64,000 nt of DNA from NCBI RefSeq assembly GCF_037893015.1, contig NC_133663.1, positions 224,709,564 through 224,773,563 of the forward strand, read 5' to 3'. Position numbers and translations under genes: made by a program. The DNA is from Macrotis lagotis. Lineage: Eukaryota; Chordata; Mammalia; Peramelemorphia; Peramelidae. The notes under the pieces were generated by a model. The model was not told the DNA's origin, made no database searches, and was given only the letters and a program-made list of their open reading frames with translations. Positions 33,918 through 44,034 of this stretch are shown piece after piece. Positions within the stretch are counted from its first letter, which is position 1. The number at the start of each line of letters is the position of its first letter.

Positions 33918-34982
33918 CTATGCTTCACCTGAGTCCTGTATCTGAAGATCAAACCTTCTGTTCAGCTCTGGCCATTCCAATAGGAACAGTTGAAATTTCC
34001 CTGATTCATTGAAAGTCAGTCTTTTTCCCTGGAAGAGAACATTCAGCCTTGCTGTGTAGTTGATTCTTGGTTGCATTCTTAGCTCTTGACTTCCGGTATA
34101 TTATATTCCAAGCCCTATGAGCTTCCAATGTAGTTGCTGCGAAGTCCTGTGAGATCCTGATTGCAGCTCCACAGTATTTGAATTGTATCCTTCTGGCTGC
34201 TTGTAATATTTTCTCTTTGACTTGGGAGTTCTGGAACTTGGCTATAATATTCCTAGGGGAATTCTCAGGGGGATTGGTGGATTCTTTCCATTTCTACTTT
34301 ACCCTCTGCTTCTAGAACATCAGGGCAATTTTCCTGTAGTAATTCTTTGAAAATGATGTCAAGGCTCTTTTCCTGATCATGTCTTTCAGGTATTTCAATA
34401 ATTTTCAAATTATCTTTCTTAAGTCTGTTTTCCATATCAGTTGTTTTTTCATTGACATGTTTCACACTTTCTTCTAATTTTTCATTTTTTTTGGTTTTGA
34501 AGTAATGAATCCTGGTTTCTCGTAAATTCATCAATCTCCCTGAGTTCTTTTCTTTGTCTGAAGGATTTGTTTTCCTCAGAGAGTTTTCTTATCTATTTCC
34601 ATCTGGCCAATTTTGCTTTTTAAAGCATTCTTCTCCTCAATAACTTTTTGAACTGTTTTATCCATTTGACCTAAGCTGGTTTTTAGCATGCTATTTTTTC
34701 CAGCATTTTTTGGATTTGCCTGACTAAGCTGCTGACTTCATTTTCATGTTTTTCCTGCATCTCTTTCCTTTCTTTTCCCAGTTTTTCTTCTAAGTCCCTC
34801 ATTTGATTTTCAAAGTCTTTTTTGAGCTCTGTCATAGCCTGAACCCAATTTCTGTTTTTCTTGGAGTCGTTAGATGCAGGAGCTTGTGCTTCCTCATCTT
34901 CAGACTGAGTGTTTTGACCCTTCTTGGTCTCACAGGCAAAATATTTCTCAATGGTGTTCCTCTTGTTTCTCTGCTTGCTCAT
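33918..34982 (-). pseudogene. HAL1 copy C ORF1 (L1 ORF1p-like), broken
   Basis: L1 ORF1p-type RNA-binding protein. The ATG at 34982 gives MSKQRNKRNTIEKYFACETK; the stop is at 33920-33918. The first 99 codons are open (34982-34683) and include the first coiled-coil heptads (MRDLEEKLGKERKEMQEKHE). A further open stretch at 34534-34265 holds the last coiled coil and the RRM-like start (NLKIIEIPERHDQEKSLDII). The C-terminal domain is in a third frame, after an indel near 34,260 where an 'RERD'-type segment is lost. The length, about 1,065 nt, matches copy A. Non-functional. Confidence 0.88.
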
Positions 34983-35734
34983 TTTCCCAGCCTGAGCCTG
35001 TTTTGGGGGTGCTTCCTGAGCTTTTGGGACACTCCCAGAAGGGTCTCAGTTGTGAGGCTCTGTCCTTCCTCCTGGTCTGTGAATGACCATATGCACCCCC
35101 CTCTGCCATGGTGCTGAGGAGGAGGGGCCCCCTGTTGTTCTATGGAGGGGCCTAGACTGCGATCAGGATCTGAATGTGGTCAGAGCCCCAGAGTCTTGTT
35201 CCAGGGGCAGAGGACAGAGCTCTGCAGTCTCTCTCTTCACTCCCTGTTCTAGGTTCAATGAGCTCATGCCCTGGGGGCTCCTGCTTACTGGCTGTTCCTG
35301 CTTCTGTTCCTGGATCTAGGTTACTGAAAGACCACATTGCTTGCTGTGTGCCCTGAGGGCGTAATTTCATGTGCTGGCTATGGCAGAGGTTCCCCACTGT
35401 CCCCCCACTTTGTGCCTGGTGCTCCCCAGGGGCATAGCTCAGGAGACTCCCCTATGCTGTGAGCCCTGCCTCCCAGCACCCTGGGGCTGCCTCCGGGAGG
35501 CTGCAGTTCTTTTGCTCTGCTAGGCCACCCCTCTGGTGGGCTGCCCCTCCAACCTCGAGGAGCAGAGCCTTTCTGCTCTTTTCCACGTTACCTTGAGTAG
35601 GAGAACTGTCTCATTGGGTCCCTCTATGGGTTCTGTCTCTCAAAAGTTTAGTTAGAGTCCTTTGTTTCGAAGTTTTGTGAGAGAACTTCTAAGAGACGTT
35701 CCTCTCTTGTCACCATCTTGGCTCTGCCCCCCTC

Positions 35735-35749
35735 TAATATTTAATTTCT
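35735..35749. repeat. Target-site duplication of HAL1 copy C (right copy)
   Basis: Identical partner of 32554-32568. Confidence 0.93.
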
Positions 35750-35869
35750 AAGCAACCAGATGACTGAGACTTTTGTTGTTCATAGAATTCCAAATTGGAA
35801 AAGGGGACTCAGAGGTACATGAAATATCTTTCCCCATAACTATCCTTTCTATGATACTCACATTGGGTA

Positions 35870-36000
35870 GCTATTTGGCACCTGGAGTTATGAAGATTGA
35901 GAACTGGCCTCAGACAGCTTTATGACCTAGGTAAGTGACTTAGCAACTATTTATCTCATTTTCCTCATCTATAAAAATGAGCCGGAGAAGGGACATGGAA
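35870..36000 (+). repeat. SINE fragment
   Basis: 'GGTAGCTATTTGGCACCTGG' head and 'CATTTTCCTCATCTATAAAA' body. The tail is lost. Confidence 0.5.
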
Positions 36001-36189
36001 ATGGTGGGTTTACTTCATTCTATTCCTGTCAGGACTTTCTTGGGCATCATACTTTAGTAGCAGAACCCAGTTATAAAGCAATCAGCACACTCTTCAGAAT
36101 AGAGTAGGTACCTCATAAATGATATTCGCTCCTTCTACCTCACTCCAGCCTATCAAGAACAAGAGATTAATTTTATCATCTAATGTTCT

Positions 36190-36420
36190 GACTTGTCATA
36201 TAGTGGAAAGGGTACTGGATTTTGAATCAGCATACTTGTGTACAAGCCCCAGTTTTGTCATTTGATGCCTGTGTGGCAATAAGAAAATCTCAACATCTCT
36301 TATTCTTTCTATTACTCTTACTCTTTCTATTACTCTCACTATTTCTTTAAATGAAAAATAAAGGAATTAGACTAGATGATCTCCACTGCCCCTCCCAGTT
36401 CAAAAATTTTGTTTATGATC
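36190..36420 (+). repeat. SINE with CR1/L3-like tail, decayed
   Basis: 'GGAAAGGGTACTGGATTTTG' head, then 'GAATTAGACTAGATGATCTC' and 'CCCCTCCCAGTTCAAAAATT'. The ending matches the 'ggactagatgatctctaaggtccc' tail of CR1/L3-related SINEs. CTTATTCTTTCTATTACT-type tandem units lie in the middle. Confidence 0.55.
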
Positions 36421-36699
36421 TAAACATCATTTCACCTGAAAACTTAAAAAATACATTTTATTCAAGACCCTGATAAAGATTTTGAATAATGCTAGGCCAT
36501 AGAATGAGTACTAGGATATTCTAAGACTTCTACAACATTTATTAGAATCTATTTATGGAATCATAGCCTCTTAAAATGAAGAAATTTCAGAATTCTCTTA
36601 ATAAAATTTATATTTGAATAGGAATGACTTTTATAACTAATTATTAAATTATGAGCACATAATAGTACTATTAATAATGCTACATAATTAGTTTTATTA

Positions 36700-36915
36700 A
36701 AAATAACTAGCATTTATATAGCACTTTAAGATTTTCAAAGTGCTTTCCATATGCTATTTTATGTGATTTTCCCATTAACCCTGTGAGCCTGACCCCTTTA
36801 TTTTTCATTTAAAGAAATTAAGGATCAGAAAAGTTGAGATTTGCTCAGTGCCAAACAAGCAATAATTTCATTTTATACATGAGGAAACTGAGGAAAAGAG
36901 AAGTCATATGAATTG
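36700..36915 (-). repeat. CORE-SINE (antisense)
   Basis: 'TAGCACTTTAAGATTTTCAA' tail, 'CCCATTAACCCTGTGAGCCT' CORE side, and 'ACATGAGGAAACTGAGGAAA'. Confidence 0.6.
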
Positions 36916-37025
36916 TTTAGTTTATAAAATTTTTTATTCAGTGACTTTTTTGTTAAATATAATTTTATTGCACTTTAATGTAAAAAATTATTCATTTTTT
37001 TCTGTGTTTTTTAATGACCTAATAC

Positions 37026-37163
37026 TGTAGCCATTGGCTACTTGAGTTCACTTCTGCCTTATGAGGAATGATTATTCAGGCTCAGGAAAGCAAGAGTGGA
37101 AATAAAACAAAAATTTATTAAAAGAAGTTACAATACATAAAAGGAATTAGTAGAGAGAGGGAA

Positions 37164-37196
<33 letters not shown>

Positions 37197-37468
37197 TAAA
37201 AGAACAGCAAAGCAGTGTTGATAGAGAAGACTGTGGCCCTGAGCTGGAGTCCAACCCAGCTTTTTGTTTTGCTTCTCATCCAGAGGGCAAAAGGTGTAAT
37301 CCCTTCCCCTACTGAACCAGGAATTAGAGAGAGAGGGTGAAACCAAATTTTATATTAAACAATCAATGGTACATCAAGAATTGGGGGTCTCTACCCAAGC
37401 AGCCTTTAAGATTACAAATTGTTTCTGTTATAATCATAATTCTTTACTTCTAGTCAATTTACATCTCA
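37026..37468 (-). repeat. LTR-like repeat, copy 1
   Basis: Colinear with 59,902-60,479. It begins on plus with 'TGTAGCCATTGGCTACTTGA' and ends with 'TAGTCAATTTACATCTCA', so both copies have TG...CA ends. On the minus strand an AATAAA motif lies about 90 bp before the end, as in the R-U5 part of an LTR. A GA microsatellite is internal. No 4-6 bp target duplication is visible and no retroviral genes are adjacent, so a solo LTR is an inference. Confidence 0.4.
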
Positions 37469-37689
37469 AGAGTAGGTGGTGGTCAATTTACATCTCCACC
37501 TAATTTCTACATTCACATTTCTCTTCATCTTTCCCCTGCATCAATACATGGCCATTTTTTTGTAAATATTGCATGAATAGCTGGGATATATGAATATGAG
37601 TTTCCAATTCCTTTTAAGAAATCACAAGAGAACTAAAATATCTAACTTTTCTAAAATATTATGATTGCTATTTTAAGTTCAGGTGAGAA

Positions 37690-38916
37690 ATAATAGATTT
37701 TGATCCTGTTTCTTATTTTAACTTTGAGTCTTTTTGTTTCATGTATGTTTCTTGCAAACAATAAGCTAGATTCTGTTTTCTAATCCATACTGCTATTTTC
37801 TTCTGTTTGTAGAAGATTTCATCTCATTCAGATTCAATTATTATTGTAATTGTTTATTCCCCTCCATTCTATTCTCTTAATTTTTTTCTTTTCTTTTCTC
37901 TTTGAGTCCTCTTTATAAAGAAGAAGATGGTGAGATGGGTATGTACTCAGCCTCAATGTACTATGCTTGATGAAAACAACATCTACTTCTATGAACTTTT
38001 CTTTTCACTCAGGTCCCAATCACAAGTTTTTACCCTTTCCTTCTTTTAGGATCCATCTTCATGATACTTCCTTCAAGATTGGATTTTGTTTTGCTTGTCC
38101 ACTATCCACTATCTTTTCCCCTTTCTATAATTGTTTTCTTTCCTGAACCTACTGTCTTTTTTAATTTTCCCTCTCCCCTCCTTCCTGTTTCCTTGTTTCT
38201 TCTCATTTCCTTGTTGAGTTTTTTTCTTTTCTGTTCTAGCCTCTTTTTACTAGTTCAGAGGAAAGAGAAGTTTAAGTGTCATCTACTTTTTCCACTCTTT
38301 CCTTTTTCATAAAGACTTCTACTTGTCTACTTCAGTTTAAAGAAATAATATACTCCTTGTCCTTTCTCCCTTTTCTTCCCTAATATATAACTAAATCATT
38401 GTGAAGCACTGTGAGTTACTTCACTTGCTCAATGCTCCCTGAGGATGTTAGGGTTTTCAGCAATGCTTTTATCATGCCTTGCCCCCTCCCATTTGGATGT
38501 AAAATTTGCATTCTTTTAAATAAAGCTCATTTTCATTGTTCACTTGTATTTTCTAATTGTCTTGTTTCCTTTCTTAGTTTTTTTTTTTTTATATAAGGAG
38601 TGTTTGGAATTCTATTTCATTTCCCTCCTGTAAAATACTATTCAATTTTTCTGGGTAAATTTTCTTGGAAGTCAGTCTCTGTCTTTTGCCTTTAAATATC
38701 ATGTGATCATTACTGATCATGTGGTTTCTTAGTATTTGAATTATTTCTATGTACTATTTCTTTGATATGGAAGCTCTGGATTTTGGCTATATGTTTCTGG
38801 GGAATTTTCATTTGGGGATTTCTTTCAGGTAGTGAATAGAAGATTCTTTATATATTCACTTTATCCTCTGCTTCAAATACTGTCTGGACAATTTTCTTTT
38901 TAAAAATAAATTTGAT
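37690..38916 (-). pseudogene. L1 5' half (ORF1 C-terminus to ORF2 endonuclease start), antisense
   Basis: Read right to left. ORF1 C-terminal sequence (about 38,915-38,600, with residues resembling the L1 ORF1p CTD) is followed by the inter-ORF region (38,600-37,900) and then the start of the ORF2 endonuclease. On minus the latter shows CLQET-type residues near 37,760 ('GTTTGCAAGAAACATACATG'). Heavily decayed. It abuts the 5' end of the plus-strand L1 at 38,917, which probably inserted into its ORF1. The expected continuation of this ORF1 beyond 43,680 is not seen, so DNA is missing on that side. Confidence 0.6.
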
Positions 38917-39252
38917 GACTTCCAGCCAAGATGGTGGAGAGAAGACAGGCACAGTTCTAAAATGTCCTGATCTTTCCCCATATATGATTTAAAACAAACC
39001 TCTAAACAGAAATCCAATCAATAAAACTCAGAAAGAAAAGCCAGGATAAAGAAAATCTACCTCAGGGTTTGTCTTCCTCAGTCATGGGTCAAGGGAGAGG
39101 GCCTCAATCAAGGTCACAGATGCTCCAGAGAAAGTATCCATCACCCCACTACTGGCCACGTGGAGATATTACACTCAATGAGTAAAGCCTCTAGGGATCC
39201 CAAAATCAAAGCTGTGTGAACCAGCCCCACCCCAACTCAAGGTCTTAGCAAA

Positions 39253-40397
39253 ATGAAGAAAGGTCAGCAGAAAGGTGGATCCATAGAAAAATTCTTGCAA
39301 AGAAAAGACCCTAACTCAGAAAGACCTAGAATCTCTGAGGAGAATATGATCTGGTCCCCAGCACAGAAAGATTTCCTTGAAGAAAAAAGCAAGGAGTTTA
39401 AAAATCAGTTGGAAAATTTGGGAAAAGGAACCCAAGAGAAGATTAACACCTTGCAACAAGAAAACAAATCATTGGAAGATACAGTTGGACAAATACAAAA
39501 TGAGAATAATTTTCTCAGATCCTCAATTGGACAAATACAAAATGAGAATAATTTTCTCAGATCCTCAATTGGACAAATACAAAATGAGAATAATTCTCTC
39601 AGATCCTCAATTGGGCAAATGAAAAAAGGAAATAATTCTCTCAAAACCTCAATTGGTCAAATGGAATGCTCTTTCAAAAATAGAATTGACCAGTTGGAAA
39701 AGGAGTTGCAAAAGGTAAATGAAGAAAACTCCTCTCTACAAAAAAAGAACAGATCCTGTGGAAACTAATGACTTCATGAGACAGCAAGAGCTTGTTAAAT
39801 AAAACCAAAAAATAGAAAAAATAGAAGAAAATGTAAAATATCTCATAAGCAAAACCACTGACCTTGAGAATAGGTTGAGGAGGGACAACCTGAGAATTAT
39901 TGGTCTTCCTGAAAACATTGAAGAGAAAAAAAGCCTGGACTTAATATTAAAGGATTTGGTGATGGAAAACTGCCCTGAATATCATGGAACTAGAGGGCAA
40001 AATATTTATTGAAAGAGTACATCGATCCCCTCCAGAAAGAGATCCTAAAATGAAAACAGCAAGGAATGTTGTGGCCAAATTCCAGAACTATCAGATAAAT
40101 GAGAAAATCCTGCAAGCAGTCAGAAAGAAACAATTTAAATACCAAGGAGCCACATTAAGGATTATGCAGGACCTGGTTGCATCAACATTAAGGGATCAAA
40201 GGGCCTGGAAGGAGATTCCAAAGAGCAAGGGAACTTGGAATGCAGCCAAGAATCTACTATCCAGCAAAGCTGAGCCTTCTTTTTCAGGGGAAAAGATGGA
40301 CATTTAATGAAATGGAAGAATTCCAAAAATTTCTGATGAAAAGACCAGAGCTAAATAGAAAATTTGGACATCAAACAGGAGGTGCAAGAGACACATG
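39253..40397 (+). pseudogene. L1 ORF1 (ORF1p), frameshifted
   Basis: L1 ORF1p: trimeric RNA-binding chaperone of the L1 particle. The ATG at 39253 starts MKKGQQKGGSIEKFLQRK. The open stretch to 39,768 is mostly coiled coil and contains four 14-residue repeats (IGQIQNENNFLRSS type, DNA 39485-39652). Frame breaks near 39,770 and 39,980 separate the coiled coil, the RRM-like part (LENRLRRDNLRIIGLPENIE) and the C-terminal domain (MKTARNVVAKFQNYQINEKI, then STLRDQRAWKEIP). Another break near 40,240 changes frame before the terminal FNEMEEFQKFLM-type residues. A stop follows at about 40,397. Same fold family as the HAL1 ORF1s but a distinct subfamily. Confidence 0.85.
39485..39652 (+). repeat. Four 42-bp tandem units in the ORF1 coiled coil
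   Basis: Units start at 39485, 39527, 39569 and 39611 with 'TTGGACAAATACAAAATGAG'. Units 1 and 2 are identical, unit 3 differs by one base and unit 4 is diverged. 42 bp is 14 residues, exactly two heptads, so the coiled-coil register is kept. Confidence 0.95.
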
Positions 40398-40444
40398 AAA
40401 AGTTAAGAAAGGGGGGGGGGGGTAAAGAAAAATAATTGCTATCC

Positions 40445-40690
40445 AATAAGATGAAACTGGCTATATCCCAGCATGGGAAAAAGATTCTCATAACTCTTGA
40501 GAATTGTAACTCTAACAGAGAAAATATACTTAGCCAGAAGTGATGGACACTCATGACTTATCCACAAAACTGCTATACAATGGGATTTAACTGACTATAA
40601 CCTTTATTGGGAAAAAGACTCTAATAACTCTCAAGAATTGTAACTCTGTTAGATAGAATATACTTAGCTAAAAGTGATGGGTACTCAGAA
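40445..40690 (+). repeat. Imperfect tandem duplication (~130 bp) in L1 inter-ORF region
   Basis: 'GAGAATTGTAACTCTAACAG' (about 40,500) and 'AAGAATTGTAACTCTGTTAG' (about 40,634), each followed by a 'ATATACTTAGC.A.AAGTGATGG' stretch, define two copies offset by about 133 bp. Confidence 0.8.
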
Positions 40691-41291
40691 TTTTCTATGA
40701 TTCAGATAGAATGATTTAAAAAACACTTCCTCCTTAAAAAGTGGGGACAGGAAGGAGATGAGAGGAGGGCGGGTATTGAATGGGGTAAATCTCATTACAT
40801 TAAGAGGTACAAAAGACCTCTGGTAATAGAGAGGAAGAAGGGAGGAGATGAGAAACACCTGAATCTTCCTCTCATCAGACTTGGCTTAAAGTTATCCCTG
40901 GCCCCCCCCCCCCCACACTCAGTTAACTTAAAAACCATCTGACCTTTCAAGTATTAAAAGGGGGAAAAAGGGAGGAGGGATGGAGACAGAGAGGGGGAAA
41001 GAAAAAAAGGGGAACTAACAGAAGGGAAGGGAAAAGGGAAAAAGGAAAAGGGGAAAGAAGGGGGGGGGTGGATATAAGAGTGCAAACACACCAAAGGGAG
41101 TGGTATTCAGAAACAAAATGCTGGGGAATATGGATAAAGGGAAAAAAGTGGAAAATATAAACAGAGGGAAGATAGCTTGGAGGTCAATAAAGAGTTAGTA
41201 ATTAGAACTTTGAATGTGAATGGGATGAACTCTCCTTTAAAACATAAGTGAATAGAAGAGTGGATTAAAAACCAGAATCCTACAATATACT

Positions 41292-42787
41292 CTTTTTTTA
41301 AAGAAAAAAAACAACAGGCATGAAAGCCTTTATTTGCCCAATGCTGGCTGTTACAGGCACCGCCATGTTGACTTCCAGATGGGTCTGCATGCTGTGGGGC
41401 AAGAAGCTGGAAGGTCCCAAATATGTCATAAAGCAGTTTCTTGGGCCTTGGTTTTGGGTAACTCTTAAGTTCATAATGGTAAAATCTTAGGCATTGGAGA
41501 GGAAACTGAGGCACAGTGAAGAGGTCTATAACCCTCCCTAGTGAGACACAAAGCCCAGGTGTCTTCAGACAGTATATGACAGATGACAGTTTTTTTTTTT
41601 ATCTCTGGGGGAGGGGACCCAGGAATCCATCTGGTGGGGCAGGCCTAGGTCAAGGGCTAGGGGAGTCAGAGGCATAAGGCTGGAGCAGCTGGGGGCATCC
41701 AGGCAGAAGGAGGAGGAAGAAGCAGAACTGAATAGGGGCCCCCAGCTGAGGCTCAGTAATGACATTGGAAGAGGCAGGTGGAGCCTTGGCTTCTGAGATG
41801 AGGAAACTGAGGCAAGGAATCTCAGTCTTGGAATTCTAGAATTTGAAAGAGTTCTTAAAGATCATCAAAAGATAATTTCACAGACAAGCAAACTGAAACC
41901 TAGGGTGATGAATGACTTGCCCAAGGTGACACAGTTTAGAGTATTGGAACAGTTCCATATAAAAGGCAGGAGGATAGAGATTCAGAGCTCAAAAAGATGA
42001 CTGCAGAGTAGTGGGGGCAGAAGAACCACAACCTCTCTTTGAGGCACATCTTATTGGAGGGTGCAATCTATGGCAGGTTTCTTGGCAGAGCTACCTCCAC
42101 TCCCCATTTTGGGGAAGGAGGTGGTAGTAGCTTCTTCCATTAGTGCACAAGCTGTAAGCAGCACATTTTTAGTATCTGGCCTCATTTCCCTTCCCACAGG
42201 GAAAGCTGCTATGGCTGGAGAGGGAGTGGTAAGGATGTAGCAAGGGGAAGTGTTGAGAGAGCAGGACTATCTGGTTCCTCTGCTCCTGGTTCTTCCTCAT
42301 GAAGACAAAGTCATGGGAGGCTTGGTGTCCCACATGCTCTGGCTGTGGGGGAAGGGGGAGAGGTAGAATTTCTGTCTCTTTTGTTCCCCCATTTTGGATG
42401 TTTTCTGCCCTGAAGGTCCCTGGGAGCTGCAGGAACTGAAGACAGGGGAGGACAGATGCTCTAACCACTATGTAGTGTGGAGATGAAGAGGATGCTGGTC
42501 CTGTAATTGGTAGTCCAATTTACCCTGTAGCTCCCAATCAGCATCACTGATTAGTACCAGAATCCCAGGCCATACGCTATCTCCCTGGATGAATAGCTCT
42601 GGTCGCTCCTTCAGCAGGTTCTTCCTTATCCAGATGAGAAGGTTTCAGATATCCCAGGGCTCCTCTTGACTGGGTAAAGTGACCTGGTGCTTCTTTACAC
42701 CATCAAATAAGAGCTCTGCCCCACCTCCGAACTCCACTTGCACTGACATGGGGGCCGCCATCTTGGGAGAGACACAGGTAGCAGAAT
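41292..42787 (-). mobile_element. Processed retrocopy of URM1 mRNA inserted in L1 ORF2
   Basis: A 1.5-kb intronless minus-strand insert. It contains, 5' to 3' on minus: a short 5' UTR ('CTCCCAAGATGGCGGC'), a broken URM1 coding region (42761-42461), a roughly 1.1-kb 3' UTR that includes CORE-SINE-like sequence near 41,800-41,960, an AATAAA signal (complement of 41329-41334) about 15-20 bases before an A/T-rich tail, and then the host L1. L1 sequence is repeated at both borders ('ACAATATACTCTTT' 41282-41295; 'ACAATATATTCTTT' 42788-42801), as expected for a target-site duplication. All hallmarks of L1-mediated retroposition of a mature mRNA are present. Confidence 0.85.
42461..42761 (-). pseudogene. 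URM1: URM1 (ubiquitin-related modifier 1) processed pseudogene
   Basis: URM1 is a small ubiquitin-like sulfur carrier (usually 101 residues) that works with MOCS3 and CTU1/CTU2 in tRNA wobble-uridine thiolation and can be conjugated to proteins. The ATG is at 42761; the N-terminus reads [20 protein letters not shown] and the middle [20 protein letters not shown], close to vertebrate URM1. Defects: an in-frame TGA near 42,642 after EEPWDI, where the family has Arg (CGA-to-TGA-type change); and a 5-nt deletion near 42,490 that shifts the frame before the conserved LFIST. After this shift, the last residues are LHSG, so even the essential C-terminal Gly-Gly needed for activation is Ser-Gly. The length, 301 nt instead of 306, fits the deletion. 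No introns, no own promoter. Certain as URM1-derived, certain as non-functional. Confidence 0.92.
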
Positions 42788-43680
42788 ACAATATATTCTT
42801 TACAAGAAACTCATTTGAAGCATAGAGATATATCTAGAGTAAAGATAAAAGGTTGGAGCAAAATATATTTTGCTTCAGCTGAAGTAAAAAAAGCAGGGGT
42901 ATCTTAAACAAAGCAGCTGCAAAAAATAGATAGTGTTAAAAGAGATAAGGAAGGAAACTATATCCTCCTAAAAGGTACCATAGACAATAAAGTAATTTCA
43001 ATACTGAATATGTATGAACCCAGTGGGATAGCATCCAAATTCTTAGAGGAGAAGCTGAAAGAACTACAAGAGGACATAGACTGCAAAACTCTACTAGTGG
43101 GAGACCTCAACCTCCCACTCTCAGATCTAGATAAATTGAATCATAAAATAAACAAGAAAGAAGTTAAGGAAGTAGCTAGATATGATAGACTTATGGAGGA
43201 AATTGAATGGGGATAGAAAGAATATACCTTTTTCTCTGCAGTACATGGCACTTATACAAAAATTGACCATGTACTAGGGCATAAAAACCTAATATCAATT
43301 TGTAGAAAGGCAGAAATAGTGAATACATCTTTTTCAGATAACAATGCAATAAAAATCATATGCAATATTGGGCCAGGGAGATATAGATCCAGACGTAATT
43401 GGAAACTGAATAACCTCATTTTAAAGAATGAGTGGATCAAAAAACAAATTATAGGAATAATTAATTATTTCATCCTAGATATCGACAATCATGAAACAAC
43501 ATACCAAAACCTATGGGATTCACTCAAAGTGGCTGTCAAGGGATATATTATATCTTTAAATGCTTACATGAATAAATTGGAGAAAGATGAAATAAATGAA
43601 TTCAACATGCAACTAAAAATAATAGAGAAAGAACAAATTAAAAAACCCCAATTAATTAATTGGAAAACAAAATATTAATT

Positions 43681-44034
43681 TAAAAAGCAGGGCCTGGTGA
43701 TAATTAATATAGAATAACTCCTGATTGGGGTAGAGAGGAAGCAGAAAGTTAGTCTTGGATGGATGACAGTGGGCAGTAATGTCCAGAATCATGTGGCAGA
43801 CAAGTATAATAGTGTTAGTAGAAGGTATGGACAATTTTGCAGCTTTGGAGACCTGAATTGTGGCACGTGCATTCCCAAAGTTCACATGGCTCATGCATGA
43901 TATCTATGAAGGCTCACTCCTCTAATTGAGTATTTTGTTTTGAGTGTGAACATTTGTGGAAAAATGAGCTTAAGGCTGAGGGGAATAAATCTCATTACTT
44001 CCTTTGAAATTTAATTAAAAATGCTTTTGTTATT
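43681..44034. other. No gene recognised
   Basis: Unassigned junction DNA between the truncated L1 and the next LINE. It contains 'ATTAATTAATTGG' and 'AATTGTGGCACGTGCATTCC' but no family that I know. Confidence 0.4.

Larger units (their letters stand above)
32569..35734 (-). mobile_element. HAL1 copy C: full-length ORF1-only L1 relative
   Basis: Minus-strand 3.17-kb copy. The 5' end near 35,734 ('GGGGGGCAGAGCCAAGATGG' on minus) opens the GC-rich leader. ORF1 spans 34982-33918. The 3' region has the three antisense SINE-derived blocks, then the A-rich end near 32,569. A perfect 15-bp target-site duplication flanks it. Colinear over its whole length with copies A (same orientation) and B (opposite). 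With B it makes an inverted pair with 3.2-kb arms and a 2.35-kb spacer. No ORF2. ORF1 is frameshifted. Confidence 0.92.
41201..43675 (+). pseudogene. L1 ORF2 endonuclease part, interrupted and truncated
   Basis: L1 ORF2p normally nicks target DNA (APE-type endonuclease) and reverse-transcribes L1 RNA. Visible in order: IRTLNVNGMNSPLK (from 41,201), an in-frame stop just after it, then the URM1 retrocopy insertion. After it come QETH (42803-42814), GDLN (43100-43111), KIDHVLG (about 43,258) and SDNNAIK (43334-43354). The last normally reads SDH, with a catalytic histidine; here it is Asn. Frame is open at 43010-43216 and 43319-43678, ending INWKTKY. The reverse-transcriptase domain with its FADD motif and the cysteine-rich C-terminus are absent. 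Non-functional for at least four reasons: stop, insertion, lost histidine, truncation. Confidence 0.85.
38917..43680 (+). mobile_element. L1 with 5' end, lacking its RT half; contains URM1 retrocopy
   Basis: Starts near 38,917 with 'GACTTCCAGCCAAGATGGTG', a short leader, ORF1 (39253-40397), an inter-ORF region with a duplicated segment and homopurine tracts, and ORF2. ORF2 is broken by the 1.5-kb URM1 retrocopy (41,292-42,787). ORF2 runs through the endonuclease and stops being recognisable at 43,675, before the reverse-transcriptase domain. Typical L1 copies lose the 5' end, so a 5'-complete, 3'-less copy implies a later deletion or rearrangement. No target-site duplication found. Inactive. 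Confidence 0.82.

Noticed and set aside
39485..39652. Regularly spaced repeats resembling a CRISPR array
   Set aside because: Units are contiguous 42-bp coding repeats without spacers, in phase with the ORF1 coiled coil, in a vertebrate genome.
41107..41514. 135-codon minus-strand frame
   Set aside because: It spans the border between the URM1 retrocopy 3' UTR and the host L1, so it is a chance frame.
42461..42761. Functional URM1 gene
   Set aside because: In-frame TGA, 5-nt deletion with frameshift, missing C-terminal Gly-Gly, no introns, insertion inside L1.
37690..43680. Single L1 with twin-priming (5') inversion
   Set aside because: Both the minus part and the plus part contain ORF1 and ORF2-endonuclease sequence, so they must be two elements.
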